Of a stretch of DNA of 64,000 bases, positions 32,460 through 44,454 are shown in pieces. Position numbers and translations under genes: made by a program. Origin of the DNA: Dicyema japonicum (lineage: Eukaryota > Dicyemida > Rhombozoa > Dicyemidae); contig RDEW01000002.1 of the NCBI GenBank assembly GCA_011109175.1, forward strand, positions 2,308,244-2,372,243, given 5' to 3'. The notes under the pieces were generated by a model that made no database searches, had not been told where the DNA came from, and was given only the letters and a program-made list of their open reading frames with translations. Positions within the stretch are counted from its first letter, which is position 1, and every line of letters starts with the position of its first letter.

Positions 32460-33384
32460 CCTTTCCACTAGCGCTTTTCTTATTAATTAAAATTCCACTA
32501 TCGTCATATCCCATTCGAATCTATTATTCGGAAAAAAATCAGCCACCAATTATAAGAAACCCGAAGATCACAAAAAAAGCGTCAAAGCAACTAATAAAGT
32601 GGTCCCATCTTCTATTAACTCCCGATCCCTCAATGAGTGTGCCAGAAGCGACCCTACCGCCTTTGAGAATTGCCTTCTTGAACTTCAACAGAGGATCTTC
32701 ATTAAGGGTCGTTCTTCAGAAATGATCGAGATTCACCGTATGGGTAACAATCTCCCCCAATAGGGATCTCACAGTATTGATTCCATATACGTAGCCTTGC
32801 TTATTTCCTTTTCCATTTCGACCGAAAAACTTTGCATTATATTTTTCTTGTGGAAAAATAGCCTCCGCATCTAGCATATGAGGTTCATCCTTCTAGGTAC
32901 ACGATCATCATTCACTAGTTTCTTCGGGCACCCGTCCGAGATAAGGACCGATTATGGCTCTGTGGTTAGTACTGTCTTTTGAGAGACATATGACATTCTG
33001 AAACATTTGGATTCTCCGGCTTTGCAGACTTGGAAGTGAAATGAATCAGGCAATCACCAAATTATCGTTCCGGACGAAACCCAAATTGATCTTTCGGATA
33101 GAATTTCTTGACCTTCTTTAAACATCCTGGCTTTGATCAAATCACTACACGGAGCTTTATTCTATTTTTGACAGCTCTTTTTGCCATCTTCAACCATTCT
33201 AGAGAGCCGTTTTCTACGACACTGATTCATAACAAGGATTCTCCGATGACATCATCGCTCACTTCAAATATCTTTAAAGTTGTGTCTCAAAAACTAGAAG
33301 TATTTCTTTTTCAGCATAGGAACAGCCATCCGGTTTCTTGCGCATAATCTCTCTTGCATTAATCATCCTTCATCCACGGATATT
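32460..33384 (-). pseudogene. RLE 3' relic and LINE RT start, unit A
   Basis: 32460-32800 is an RLE 3' relic related to 16358-16760. 32900-33384 on the minus strand contains, with breaks, a fragment reading RMVEDGKKS followed by NKAPGSDLIKARMFKEG (in unit B), the N-terminal reverse-transcriptase block of LINEs. Non-functional. Confidence 0.5.
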
Positions 33385-33690
33385 TTCCGATTAAATAATT
33401 ACTTAAATAATTACGGTTGAAGGACCGTAGTAAATAATTATTATTATTGGTCAACCCGAGAAGATAGGGGAAAGTGTGGTTCTTTTTTTCTAAATGCCAC
33501 CACGTCGTCGGCGAACCACATGGCATTCTTTTAATTATTATTATTATTAATTCCCCGGTAACACCAAGTAAAGGCATTTTTCTAAGAAAAAAATTTCTTT
33601 ATTTAATAAATAAAGAAAGGAAGACACAAAATATGATATTTTATTAAATTCAAGATAATTTATTAATTATTTTTAAATTAACAAAAATAA

Positions 33691-34010
33691 TGAAATTCAA
33701 TTTCTCATTAGTGATAATGAGATACAGAGTGACTCTTATTTTATTTCTATTTCCAGCAACAATTTATCAGATTATATCATTAATGGTATCTCAATCAAAA
33801 TATTTTAGGCTGTAAGCAGAAGAGAAGTAGAAGGTAAAAAATTCATTCTAGTAAGCTGCTATTACGATATTGGAGAATTCGAAAATACAGATGGATTTTG
33901 TAATCCATTTTGATATATAAATTGGATGCCCATATTCAGATATATTGATAACTATCTTGTCTTTTTCTCCGACATCATGGAAATCCTCAAGCCAATGAAA
34001 ATTATCAGAA
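33691..34010 (+). pseudogene. HtrL-like glycosyltransferase pseudogene, unit B
   Basis: Same start, signal anchor and 23-nt intron as the intact gene at 14909. The frame stays open through the CYYDIGEF motif and then meets a TGA where the intact gene has NPFQ. About 250 bp of the downstream coding region is deleted relative to unit A. Confidence 0.8.
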
Positions 34011-34088
34011 AAAATCTTAAAAATGATTTATTTATGATAATTCATTATCCATAATTTACTTCCTTTTTCCATTTTGCCATTTATACAT

Positions 34089-34381
34089 TGCCTGATGACT
34101 CAGTGTAATAATTTCCGGACCACATCATTAGGTTTCAGATTTGAATCTTTGTGCTGTCCATCGTTTAAAGGTTCCACACATTTTCGAGTCTTTGGGGTTG
34201 ACAAATGACGCCGTCATCAATGTTTTAAAACACGGGAACTGGATTGTCTTCTGAACTCACGCATAAACAAAAAGAAGAGAACATGTAAAGAACTCTTTCA
34301 ATATCTTGATATTCCTTGAATTAATTAACATTACTGTTCTTATTACTTCATAAAAAATTGTGAGTTCTGCCTAAGGTTGGT
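34089..34381 (+). mobile_element. tRN-derived SINE, copy 4 (tRNA-derived; unit B paralogue of copy 3)
   Basis: Same position and structure as 25611-25885: core aaggttccacacat, atgacgcc, catcaatg, and a closing gtgagttctgcc. Shared by duplication, not an independent insertion. Confidence 0.75.
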
Positions 34382-34893
34382 TTAAGTAGTAGAAAGATTA
34401 CTTATTCCGTGATAGAAAGGGTCATAGAGCATTGAAGATTCATTCCCAGCTCGTCCTCCGGATTATCAATCATTAAGTTATACGGCTTTCATCATGAATT
34501 AAACTTATGTTTAACCCACTAGCGCTTTTCCAGTTAATTAAAACTCCAATATCGTCATATTCATTCGAATTTCTTATTCGATGAAAAATCGGCCCTAACT
34601 GCCAAAAAATTCTGAGGCGTTGACGAAACCAACGCTGTATTGTAAGATCTACCAGCCTTGAAGAGATTGCGCTCCTATCTCTGAGAGCACCTCGATTGCC
34701 ATATTGGCAGGTTTGATTGTTCGTTTGACCTAGATTTAGCATTTTGGTTTAATATTTATAAGAGACCCAAAGATCACAAAGAAAAAGTGCGTAAAAGACG
34801 CAATCAATATTTTCTAATTATAAATAAATATGAACTGTATAATATATTTTCAAATTTTAAATAAATATGAATAAATTACATACATTTACATTA

Positions 34894-35903
34894 ATGAGAC
34901 AGAAATGTACTAATTTTGTAAATTCTAGTTTATAAAGAGTTTTCAGTTTACTCTTTGTTTCCATTGGACTATACTTGCTTATTTCGTTAGTCAAGCAAAT
35001 TCCTTCAATTCTATCCACCAAAGAGGATTGTGAATATGAGGAAAACACAGATTCAGACTATACGTACTTTTTGACGATCATCGTTACTTCAAGTTTACAA
35101 TTTAAACATTATAGGTCCGCAAAACTTTGATCGCCGACAAATCATTAGGAAAACATGGGGGAATTTTTCATTTTACGACCGTCCAATAAAACTCCTGTTC
35201 TCGATAGGCAGAAGCTCAAAATTCAAGGAAGGCATAAATCGTGAAACTTTGGAAGAAAACGACATTTTGTATATCAACAAATTCCACGACAGATACGAGA
35301 AATTAACGCTCAAGTCATACTGGTCGTTTAAACATATGTTTTCCACGTTTTAATTCTAAGAATCAATTTCAACACGAAATTTGTGATGAAAACCGACGAC
35401 GATGTGTTCCTTAATGTGGGAAATTTGATCAAAAAGTTGGAAATGATAAAAAAGATTGAATTCATTTTCTGTCAAAAAACCTACTCAATAGCGATACGGG
35501 ACCCAAAGATGAAGTGGTAACAAATTTGGTAACCAGGTATATTTCGGAAAAAGAGTATTCGGGCAAATTATTTCCCCCGTACTGTCAAGGTTCTGCTTAT
35601 GCGATGCCGATGGGAACACTCAGAAAAATAATGTCAACTTGCGACTTTAAGCGAAAGATTAAATTCGAAGATGTCTTTTTCACAGGTGAATTATGCTTAC
35701 AATTCGAAGGGATGTGTACTGTCAATACCACCATAGAATTAATCAACGATTCGGGATTTAGTTCTTATTTTGTTCACAAGAATTTTTGTAAATACAAAAA
35801 TTTGATTACCTCTCATTATATGAACCCAAAACAGATAAGAAATGCCTGGATGTTTACTTATGGGAGACCCTACTTATGTTCTCTTATTTTTGACTTTTTT
35901 TAA
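34894..35903 (+). pseudogene. Beta-1,3-galactosyltransferase-like copy 2, one-base frameshift
   Basis: Exons 34894-34906, 34929-35092, 35115-35337, 35361-35516 and 35537-35903, with introns as in copy 1. Exon 2 is 164 nt instead of 165: an A is missing in the aaaa run that starts the signal anchor (ttataaagag versus ttataaaagag). This shifts the frame and stops translation inside the anchor. All other exons, including KTDDDVFLN, PPYCQGSAYAMP and FEDVFFTG, are open. It may be a consensus error at a homopolymer; otherwise the copy is dead. Confidence 0.8.
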
Positions 35904-36859
35904 CCAAAAATATATTGAACTTGTACTTTCTAAAGGTTGGCATTCACCAACTCCTCTGGATCATTAATAACCGTGAGATCCCTCATCAACAGTATTACCG
36001 GAGGACAAAGCCCATACAAGTGTTCCTATATTCGGACGATGTCAAGAGAAGATGCCATGACAAGGTTAAGGTGGGTAACTTTAGGTTTTGTGTTCCCAGG
36101 TTTCAATCTGTGGGTATCGAGGCTATACTATTAGCTCATCCAATTCGCTTTAGTCTCTTGTAACGTGAGTGGACTATGAACTAAAGAGACTCTTAAATTC
36201 GGGTTATAAAAAATGAGTTCAATAATCTGCTAAGAAAAGCTCGTGTATGACAGTTGTTTGTCTGATTCTATGGTCGTCATCACTGACTTTCAATATCTTT
36301 TGATTCTATCCTCTCATTAATAGTCATGAACAGATTTTTATACACGAGGCATCAGAACAGAGTGAGACAGGACAAGCTCTATCAAAAGCTAACTTTTTGC
36401 CGGTTCAGCACGGTTAGTGATTGCTTCCGATTACTCTTGATGTTTCGACGGGGACTGTTTAAAAAGAACTGTCCACCGTGATATTCGTTCTTTCTCGACT
36501 TTTTTGGGCATGACCCTTGGTGAGTTGCCGTCAGTGCAAGTTATACTGAATTTAAACAATTTTCTATGGAGTAATCAAATTACGGATATTTATTTTATTA
36601 TTAATTGTGCCCGGTTCAGGATGAGATACGGTTGAATGTGAGCCGTTAAAAATCAATATTCAATGTAACGATTTAAAAACCAAATCAAACAAAATGGCAA
36701 TCGTAATGATTGAACCTTAAATTTTTGAAAAAATGAAGTTTTATATCTGATCAAAGTTTGCTTTAAACTAGTCAAATTATCCACAACATTAACAAAAAAT
36801 AATTTAAATTTCATTGAATTAAAATTTCGATTGAACAGAAAAACGTTACTAAATGATTA

Positions 36860-37530
36860 TTCCTGATGATTTTCGAGACACATTAAATAACATGCTATCT
36901 TCTTCACAAAGAAACTTCGTGAAGCCCCCCCCCCGATAACTACTTTACGGTTGATGAAATTTTATTAAATTTAATTTGTTTTAATTATGACTAATAATTT
37001 TTACTTTTAAAATTTTAGTAATGTACGTTTTCGTTAAATAGTTAAGACACCTGATTGCAGTTCCAAAGAAGATTGATCGAATATTTCAGAGGAAAAGGTT
37101 TATAGAAAAGTGTCATGCACTGTATATATTGCCTGTTGTCTATAAAAGAAGTGACGGCAACAAAACATGTAAAAAAGAAAAATTAGAAGCGTACCTTAAA
37201 GAATGGATGTTCAAAAATAACATCATGTTGGATAATCTTGATAATTTATTACAGAGTATTAAAGTGATTAAAGTAATTCAATAAATTATCTTGGAACTTT
37301 TTATAATTTTCGTGAAGGGGACTACTTTATTGTTGTATCGAAAAGGAAAGCTAATTACAGGTGATCCGAAGACGCTATCTAACACATTTAGAAATTGTAA
37401 TTTAGTAGCGATTCATGTGGAATCTGGAAGTATATGGGATCAATATTTTGTCAATCAAGTGATTTATATCACAAAAATGGAAACAATACATTTATCAAAA
37501 GTACTTATCGCCTTGCCATTGTGGTTATAG
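36860..37530 (+). CDS. Unrecognised gene, unit B copy (better preserved)
   Basis: From about 37063 the strand reads, without a break, PKKIDRIFQRKRFIEK, CHALYILPVVYKRSDGNKTC, KKEKLEAYLKEWMFKNNI and MLDNLDNLLQSIKVIKVIQ, to a stop at 37284. A second frame (37291-37530) reads LFIIFVKGTTLLLYRKGKLI. A potential first exon at 36855 (MIIPDDFRDTLNNMLSSSQR) is followed by a run of ten C and could connect through tiny introns (gttaaa...tgcag precedes PKKID). The composition looks like a real protein (charged, no transposon motifs) but I do not recognise it. Confidence 0.45.
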
Positions 37531-38738
37531 CAAGGCATGTACAACACAAGAAACAATGTTTTAAGCATTTCACGAGAGCATGTGCAGCAAAATAAACATA
37601 GAATGTTTTCCATAGATATGTTTGGTAGGGATGTTAATTCCATCCTCAGCACGTGTCTGAAGAGCTTCTATCGGGATTCTAATATTTCTAAGCTGATAGG
37701 TCTAGTGCTGCATTTCTTATAGATAGCATTTCTAGATATTTTCGTAAGCCATGTAGTTCCTGTTATTTTTCTCACCTGACCTCTGTGGAACGAGTCTAGT
37801 TTTTCCATGTCCGCTAAAGTTCCAGCGTTATATAAAATTAGGGTTATGTGAATGAATCGTATAATAGGATTCTCATTTTCGTGTTGATACCTCTTTGATT
37901 GGCTACATATTCTTCAGTTTATATAACGCAGCATTGGCTAGAGTTTTCTTACGTAAAATATCTTCGCAATCTCCCATAAGTGAACCGAGTTTTTTTACTT
38001 GTCACCACTTCTCTTCTAGGACGTTACTCTTCCTTCTTATCTTTGTGAGTTCTGCTTTCTCTGTTTACAGTAAGAACTCATTTCCCTAGTACATCTTGTG
38101 CTTTTTCTAATAGGTTTTCCAGGACCTCTTTGTCTTCAGAAATTAGGTCTACATCTTTTGCGTAGAGCACTTCTCCCGTCTTTCCTTGGAATATGGTCTA
38201 AGTTCCATCATACGGCTTCCAAATAAATTGTGAATAGTAGAGGAAAAAAGGAGTCTCCTTGTGGAGTGCTTGTGTTTGTTTCAAATTTTCTTGAATAGGT
38301 CTTTCCGACTCTCACAAGGAGGCTCAGTGTGGGAAAGTAGAATTCGGGTCATCTGTAGACTCGACTCATCAAGAAATCCGCTCTGTACCTCCATTAACTT
38401 GTTCCCGTTAACCGCATCAAAAGCTCTTGATAGGTCAATTCACAAAATGTTGGTGGCGCTACGGTATCTTTGATATGTTTCACACCTCCATCTATGACTC
38501 CAGACCGCATTAGCTGGATCTCCCTTCTCGAAAACTTTGACTATCAGATAGGTATTTGCAAGCAGACTCTTTTATTCGTTCGAGCACAATGTTTTCCAAG
38601 ACTTTGCGTAATGAATTTAGTGAATGATGGGTCGCAAATTTTCGAGCGGTCCTCTGGTTTTGTTGATTTTTTGTAGGGGATTAGTAGTTCCGTACCCAGA
38701 GGTAGAGTGCAGTTGGTTGAAAAAATTCCATTTAGTAG
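37495..38738 (-). pseudogene. LINE B relic, unit B (3' part)
   Basis: Minus-strand LINE B C-terminal and reverse-transcriptase sequence, paralogous to unit A but with an extra piece of about 430 bp upstream (minus-strand sense: NCTLPLGTELLIPYKKSTKP, the block that precedes the reverse-transcriptase core). Interrupted at 38739 by the pogo element. Confidence 0.65.
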
Positions 38739-38740
38739 TA

Positions 38741-40308
38741 CAGTGCGACCCGAATTGGGGATTTTATTTCCCAATTTTGAGGTTTTCCCAAAAAAAGAAG
38801 GGTTTCTTTAAATTTGGGTCTCCCCTGTTCGATATCCAACCTAAATAATATAACCAAAACAGAAAATTACAATTTTTATTTTTTAATAAAAAAAATTTGT
38901 TAATTTTAATCAAATATTTGTTTTTTTTCGCATTAAACTCATAATATTTGCTTTGAATCTGTATAGATCAAGGACATTTTCCCGAGTCTTTTGCTTAATA
39001 ATCATCCAAATGTTCCTGAAATTGTTCGATGCAATCCTCTTCATCACTACTATTATCATCCCAGAAGCTCTCCAAAATCGCCTTTTCCACAATATCCGAA
39101 TCAATCAGACTTTCTCCGGTGTCCTCTTTTTCCCGACAGTCATATTCCAACGCCTTTTCAAACCAATGTCGTATAGAAGTTTCTGTAATCTCGCCTCATG
39201 ACAAGTTGCATTGTCAATTAATAATGCTATTTTTATTCTTTTCTCCCTCATTTCCTCGTTAAATCAAAATAACCAATTTTCAAAAATATTTTTTGTCACC
39301 AGGCTTTTCATGAAGCATAATATTCAATGCCGATTTCTTTCAGATTCACACCTTTTTGGCACGCCCAATTATAAGCGGTTTATATTTTTCTCCTGTGTAA
39401 CTGCAACACCAAAGAAGTGTCATACGTTCTTTTCTTATTTTATGTCCGTGACTCATTTCTTTCAACAAAAGTCTTTTTGGAAACGGCATTATAAAATGAT
39501 GCAGTTTCATCACAATTGAAAATGCTTTCTTCACTATATTTCTCAAGCAAATCATTGAAAGTCGATCGGAAATTTTCCGCACCTCCTTTATCAGCTGATT
39601 GTGATTCGCCATGTAATATTCTGAATTTTATTTCGAATTGCTTCTTAAATATGTAAAACCATCCATTGGAAGCAGTGAAATCTAGATTTGAATTTCAAAA
39701 TGCAATTTTACTTGCAATTAGATTTAAGGTAGGCCCATTGATTGGGAAACCTTTTGACCTGAAATTACGAAAAATCTCGTAAACTTGGGCATTCAATTTG
39801 TATCAAATTGTCCCTTCGGATGTTGAGAAGCCTTGAGCTAGGATTCCTTCCCTTTCTTTTTAGTCGGTGTAGCATTCATTTAGAGATGTTAAATCTTTCA
39901 CAAATCAATTTATCCTTGCAAATTCTGATCTTTTCATTTTGATTTAGTTTTCTAGGCATTCGCTTTCTAAAATTTATAGAATAACTTTAAAAATTGATAA
40001 TTATAATTGCTTACCAGGTTAATTAGTTAACTAACTAACTTACCAGGTTAAATAAATTTCAAAATTATTGATAATAAATTTGGTAAAACATTTTAGAATA
40101 AATAAATAATAATAAATCAAAAATTATATAAATACATAGTTTTTTGTTTGCTATTATATTAATGAATCGTTTATGATAATATAAAAAATTTCCTCAGTAG
40201 GGGGTTTATTTCTTAAAAAATCATCGTATTTTATATTGATGGCGAAAATATTTCCCCAAAAAAAGGGTTTCCCCGCTACTTGGTTTTCCCCAATTCGGGG
40301 TCGCACTG
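38741..40308 (-). mobile_element. pogo/Tigger DNA transposon, unit B, both TIRs present
   Basis: Begins cagtgcgacccgaattgg and ends with its inverted partner attcggggtcgcactg, flanked by TA on both sides (38739-38740 and 40309-40310). The minus-strand transposase is decayed: EMSHGHKIRKERMTLLWCCS, YTGEKYKPLII. An internal deletion of about 230 bp relative to unit A removes the CDQGII block. Sits inside LINE B, whose sequence resumes after the right TA. Confidence 0.88.
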
Positions 40309-40310
40309 TA

Positions 40311-42065
40311 TTTCTATTTTGTCATACAGGCAGTGGGATTCGAATTTTAGTAGTTTGAAATCTATTTTGTCTGGTCCAGGACTTGTGTTGTTCTAGAGTT
40401 TTCGGCAGGCCGTTTTGATTTTTTTGGTATCTCCAGGGGTCTTGGCCTTTCATCAAATAGGTGGATTTCTATGGTTTTTATGTTGAAAAGCTTTTCAAAT
40501 TGATCCGCGATGGCTTCAGTTTGTTCTTCGGTTTTCAGCATCAGCTTACCGATCTCGTCTTATATTGTTAGTCGACTTCGGTTTGTTCTCAGCAGCAAAC
40601 GGGCAGCGTCTTTCACTTGGTTACCTTCTTTCTATACAGGAAGCTATTTCTTCTAGGAAAAGCTCCTTGTTCAGACCTCTTATTTTTCTTCTGACACGTT
40701 GCCTTTCGCCCTGAAGGGCTTTTCTCGTATTAGCGTCACTGCCATTTTATTTTTTCATGTCTAATTTTTTTAAACTTTTCGCAAGCTCAGGAACATCTGG
40801 ATGAATAGCCTTCAGGTGCATTTACTATTCTCCCTTTTGCCAAATGCCCCAGCAGCTTCGTTGATGGTATCCTTTGTGCTTTTCCAGGCGTCTTCTAACG
40901 AAGTATCCACCAATACATCCTGCATATGAGTCTGAATGTATTGTTGATTTCTCTCAGTAGTCTCCCGTTGAAATCAGCCTTTCCACTAGCGCTTTTCCTT
41001 AATTAAAATTCCACTATCGTCATATCCCATTCGAATTTATTATTCGGCAAAAATCAGCCACCAATTATAAGAGACCCAAAGATCACAAAAAAAAGCGTCA
41101 AAGCAACTAATAAAGTGGTCCCAGCTTCTATTAACTCCCGATCTTTCCTTGAATGTGCCAGAAGCGACCCTACCGCCTTTGAGAAATTTCTTCTTGAACT
41201 TCTACAGAGGATCTTCATTAGGGGGTCGTTCTTCAGAAATGATCGAGATTCACCGTATGGGTAACAATCTCCCCCAATGGGGATCTCACAGTATTGATTC
41301 CATATACGTAGCCTTGCTTATTTCCTTTTCCATTTCGACCGAAAAACTTTATATTTTTCTTGTGATTATTTTAATTCTTGAAGACCGCACCAGTCTTTTA
41401 TACACATTGAATCTCCTCTATGAGATCATATGATCTAACACATCAAGAAGTGACACGTCGTTGCGTATATCAGATTTCTTTTACTTGGTGACATCGGAGA
41501 CAAGAAACCTCGCTTCAACAATATCACATCTGAAAAATAGCCTCCGCATCTAGCATATGAGGTTCATCCTTCTAGGTACACGATCATCATTCACTAGTTC
41601 CTTCGGGCACCCGTCCGAGATAAGGACCGCTTATGGCTCTGTGGTTAGCACTGTCTTTTGAGAGACATATGACATTCTGAAACATTTGGATTCTCCGGCT
41701 TTGCAGACTTGGAAGTGAAATGAATCAGGCAATCACCAAATTATCGTTCCGGACGAAACCCAAATTGATTTTTCGGATAGAATTTCTTGACCTTCTTTAA
41801 ACATCCTGGCTTTGATCAAATCACTGCCCGGAGCTTTATTCTATTCTTGACAGCTCTTTTTGCCATCTTCAACCATTCTAGACAGCCGTTTTCTCCGACA
41901 CTGATTCATAACAAGGATTCTCCACAATGACATCATCGCTCACTTCAAATATCTTTAAAGTTGGGTCTCAAAAACTAGAGGTATTTATTCTTCAGCATAG
42001 GAACAGCCATCCGGTTTCTTGCGCATAATCTCTCTTGCATTAATCATCCTTCATTCACGGATATT
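40311..42065 (-). pseudogene. LINE and RLE relics, unit B
   Basis: 40311-40970: LINE linker region as in unit A, with more indels. 40980-41340: RLE 3' relic. About 41365-41535: DNA not present in unit A, no match seen. 41540-42065: LINE RT start (NKAPGSDLIKARMFKEGQEI, on the minus strand). Confidence 0.5.
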
Positions 42066-42876
42066 AGGAGTGTAATGTGGTCGCTGCCAAAATTTGGAAG
42101 ATCAATTGGTACGTCAGCGTATTCTGAAACAACAGGGATAACCAAGAAGACATCAGCTTGAGAAGATAAGTGATTATCTTTACTGAAACTTTCCGATAGT
42201 TTTTCAGGAGCTTGCCATCCCTTTTATCCTTCTTACCAAGGGACGTTCTCTTGCAGTTGAGATCCCTTCCCAGAATCGCCATCGATTTTCACACAAGAAC
42301 TCAGAGGTCTCTCCAATACATTCTATCAGGGATTTTGAATTCAGACCGCAAACGTCGACAAAACAAACATCAATGTAAAGATACAGATACGAAACCCGGG
42401 ATTAAAGAAGTCTCATTTAACTATATGACTTCAGACTGACATAGGGAGGCTCATACTCGATGTGGACGAGAATTCTGGATTGATCTCTAGAATGAACGTC
42501 GTCCTCAATCTCCAAATGTCTACTAAGTTTCATGATGAATGTAGGCTCTTCCTTACGTTCTTTCGTGTGCATGGACAAGTAAAGAACTTGGGAGATGTCG
42601 AAAATCTTTAGTTCTGAACTAAGTATGTTAGAATTTCGTCAACCATATAATTGGAGATCGATTGTCATCTACGAAATACATTAAATCCTGCACGTATAGG
42701 AAGTGCGTCGTTTCTCTGTACGAACACCGTGAAAGAATGAGGCGGATGTTTAAAGAGGCCAGGAACACATAACGGCTACCTATTCCCTAGTATTTTATTG
42801 GTGATTCTTGGTTTTAAATAAATAAAATGAATAAGCTAATAATTCCCATTCCTAGCAGTGACTGATCGTTATCCAA

Positions 42877-43261
42877 GACTGTTTCGGATGAAGGTTCCAC
42901 GCATTAACCAATCGGCTTATTTGTTGATCTTCTGATGGTTAAGGCCATAACGTACCTATATTGCACTAAATGTCTACGTAGGTTATTGCTCGATAAAGTC
43001 CCCAGTCTTCCTTCTCGTGACCATGGACAAGATGACAGACGCAGAAAACATTAAAAATTTGAAGGTATNGACTGTTTCGGATGAAGGTTCCACGCATTAA
43101 CCAATCGGCTTATTAGTTGATCGTCTGATGGTTAAGGCCATAACGTACCTATATTGCACTAAATGTCTACGAAGGTTATTGCTCGATAAAGTCCCCAGTC
43201 TTCCTTCTCGTGACCATGAACTAGATAACAGACGCAGAAAACATTAAAAATTTGAAAGTAT
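42877..43261 (+). repeat. 193-bp direct duplication around a single N
   Basis: 42877-43068 and 43070-43261 are nearly identical (starting gactgtttcggatgaaggtt), separated by the N at 43069. This looks like a scaffold join of overlapping contigs rather than a biological repeat. A similar but more diverged pair is 43507-43590 and 43592-43675 around the N at 43591. Confidence 0.75.
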
Positions 43262-43783
43262 GAGTTAATCGCTATGATGTAAATTTTTATTTAAATCGCA
43301 TGGTTTTATAAAACAGTTCACATCGGTTAACTGCAGAGTTTCTGACTTTTAGTCTTTTTGGAGTTAAGTCAAAAGCCTTCAATAATGAGTGACGGCACCG
43401 CCCTTGAAAATTGGTTGACAATGGGAGTTTGTATTGACCTAATTGGGCAATCAGGACGGAGATATAGATTATGTATCCAAATTTTTTATTTGGGTTTGTA
43501 TCCATCGTTTTATTAGTGAGCACAAGAATAACGGTGACGAGAGGTACCAGTAAAGCGATAAAGACATCAGGTTAATTAAACACCGTTGAANGTTTTATTA
43601 GTGAGCACTAGAATAACATTGAAGAGAGGTACCATTAAAGCGTTAAAGACATCAGATTAATTGGAAACCGATAAACTGGAAAATTGTCGGTCCTATGGGA
43701 AATCACGCCTTTCATGTTGTCCACAACTACTTATGAAGAGATAATCTCATTTCTTACGTTCTCTTGTATTTAAATTAAATTTA

Positions 43784-44227
43784 TTAACCAAAAATCATTG
43801 TCATATCCAGAATTAGAAAATTCAGGTGATCCGGCCTCCCATAGCAGTCTTCGTATATTTTTCTGGTGTCTAGACTGTATTTCTTTCGAAAATAGTGAAC
43901 TAGTTGTTTGTTTGGGACAAGAACGAAATCGTTAGTTATATGGAATCTTTCACGAGTGTCCAAAAAGAGAAGGTTTTTGTTCAAATTTACGAGCATGCTT
44001 TTGGTAAGAATCTCGTTTTCAAGGAGGCTCTCTTAAGATATCTCTATTTATAGAAAGTTGTGCTGTGATGTTTCATTTCTGTTGTGACATTTGATGTATT
44101 CCTCAACGATGAGGTAGATGTCATTCTGTTAGGTCTAAGTAGGATTCGCAGGAACTGGTTCTGTATGACTTATAGTTTGTTTTGTGTGGAAGTTGACAAG
44201 GGTGTAATCCATCTCTCTATTTATAGA
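43784..44227 (-). CDS. Unrecognised gene with a putative tiny intron (broken or misassembled)
   Basis: The minus strand begins, within the 173-bp tandem duplication, MDYTLVNFHTKQTISHTEP, then a possible 30-nt intron (gttcctgcg...taacag), then NDIYLIVEEYIKCHNRNETS. Further on, an open frame reads SLLENEILTKSMLVNLNKNL, LFLDTRERFHITNDFVLVP, NKQLVHYFRKKYSLDTRKIY and EDCYGRPDHLNFLILDMTMI, ending FG and a stop at 43784. The two parts do not connect by a clear GT-AG intron. I do not recognise the protein; it does not look like a transposon. Confidence 0.35.
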
Positions 44228-44383
44228 AAGTTGTGCTGTGATGTTTCATTTCTGTCGTGACATTTGATGTATTCCTCAACGATGAGGTAGATGTCATTCT
44301 GTTAGGTCTAAGTAGGATTCGCAGGAACTGGTTCTGTATGACTTATAGTTTGTTTTGTGTGGAAGTTGACAAGGGTGTAATCC
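44041..44383 (-). repeat. 173-bp tandem duplication covering a putative exon
   Basis: 44041-44210 repeats at 44214-44383 with essentially one difference (ttgtgacat versus cgtgacat). No N lies between the copies, but an N at 44443 and other joins nearby leave misassembly possible. Confidence 0.8.
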
Positions 44384-44454
44384 ACGATGTACTTGCATGT
44401 TCCATTGTTGGTAGGAAATATCAATGAATAATGATTCAATGTNAAACACCCCAC

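Larger units (their letters stand above)
23882..33384 (+). repeat. Tandem segmental duplication, unit A
   Basis: Near-identical in order and orientation to unit B (33420-42065), separated by 35 bp. Content: LINE relic, HtrL-like pseudogene, SINE, galactosyltransferase-like gene, unrecognised gene, LINE B, pogo, LINE. Differences: unit A has an extra 902-bp insertion (24044-24945) and a deletion of about 430 bp at about 30065. Unit B lacks about 250 bp of the HtrL pseudogene and about 230 bp of pogo, and has about 180 extra bp near 41365-41535. Confidence 0.9.
33420..42065 (+). repeat. Tandem segmental duplication, unit B
   Basis: Direct repeat of unit A, starting at the same LINE FADD relic (33420-33540, minus, MWFADDVVAFRKKNHTF) and ending at the same LINE RT start. 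See unit A for differences. High similarity in non-coding parts implies a recent duplication. Confidence 0.9.

Noticed and set aside
38953-39519. Plus-strand ORFs over the pogo elements (also 30258-30529)
   Set aside because: Antisense to the recognisable minus-strand transposase.
43287-43523. 78-codon minus-strand ORF
   Set aside because: Overlaps an N-flanked duplicate region, has no motif, and cannot be linked to the gene candidate at 43784.
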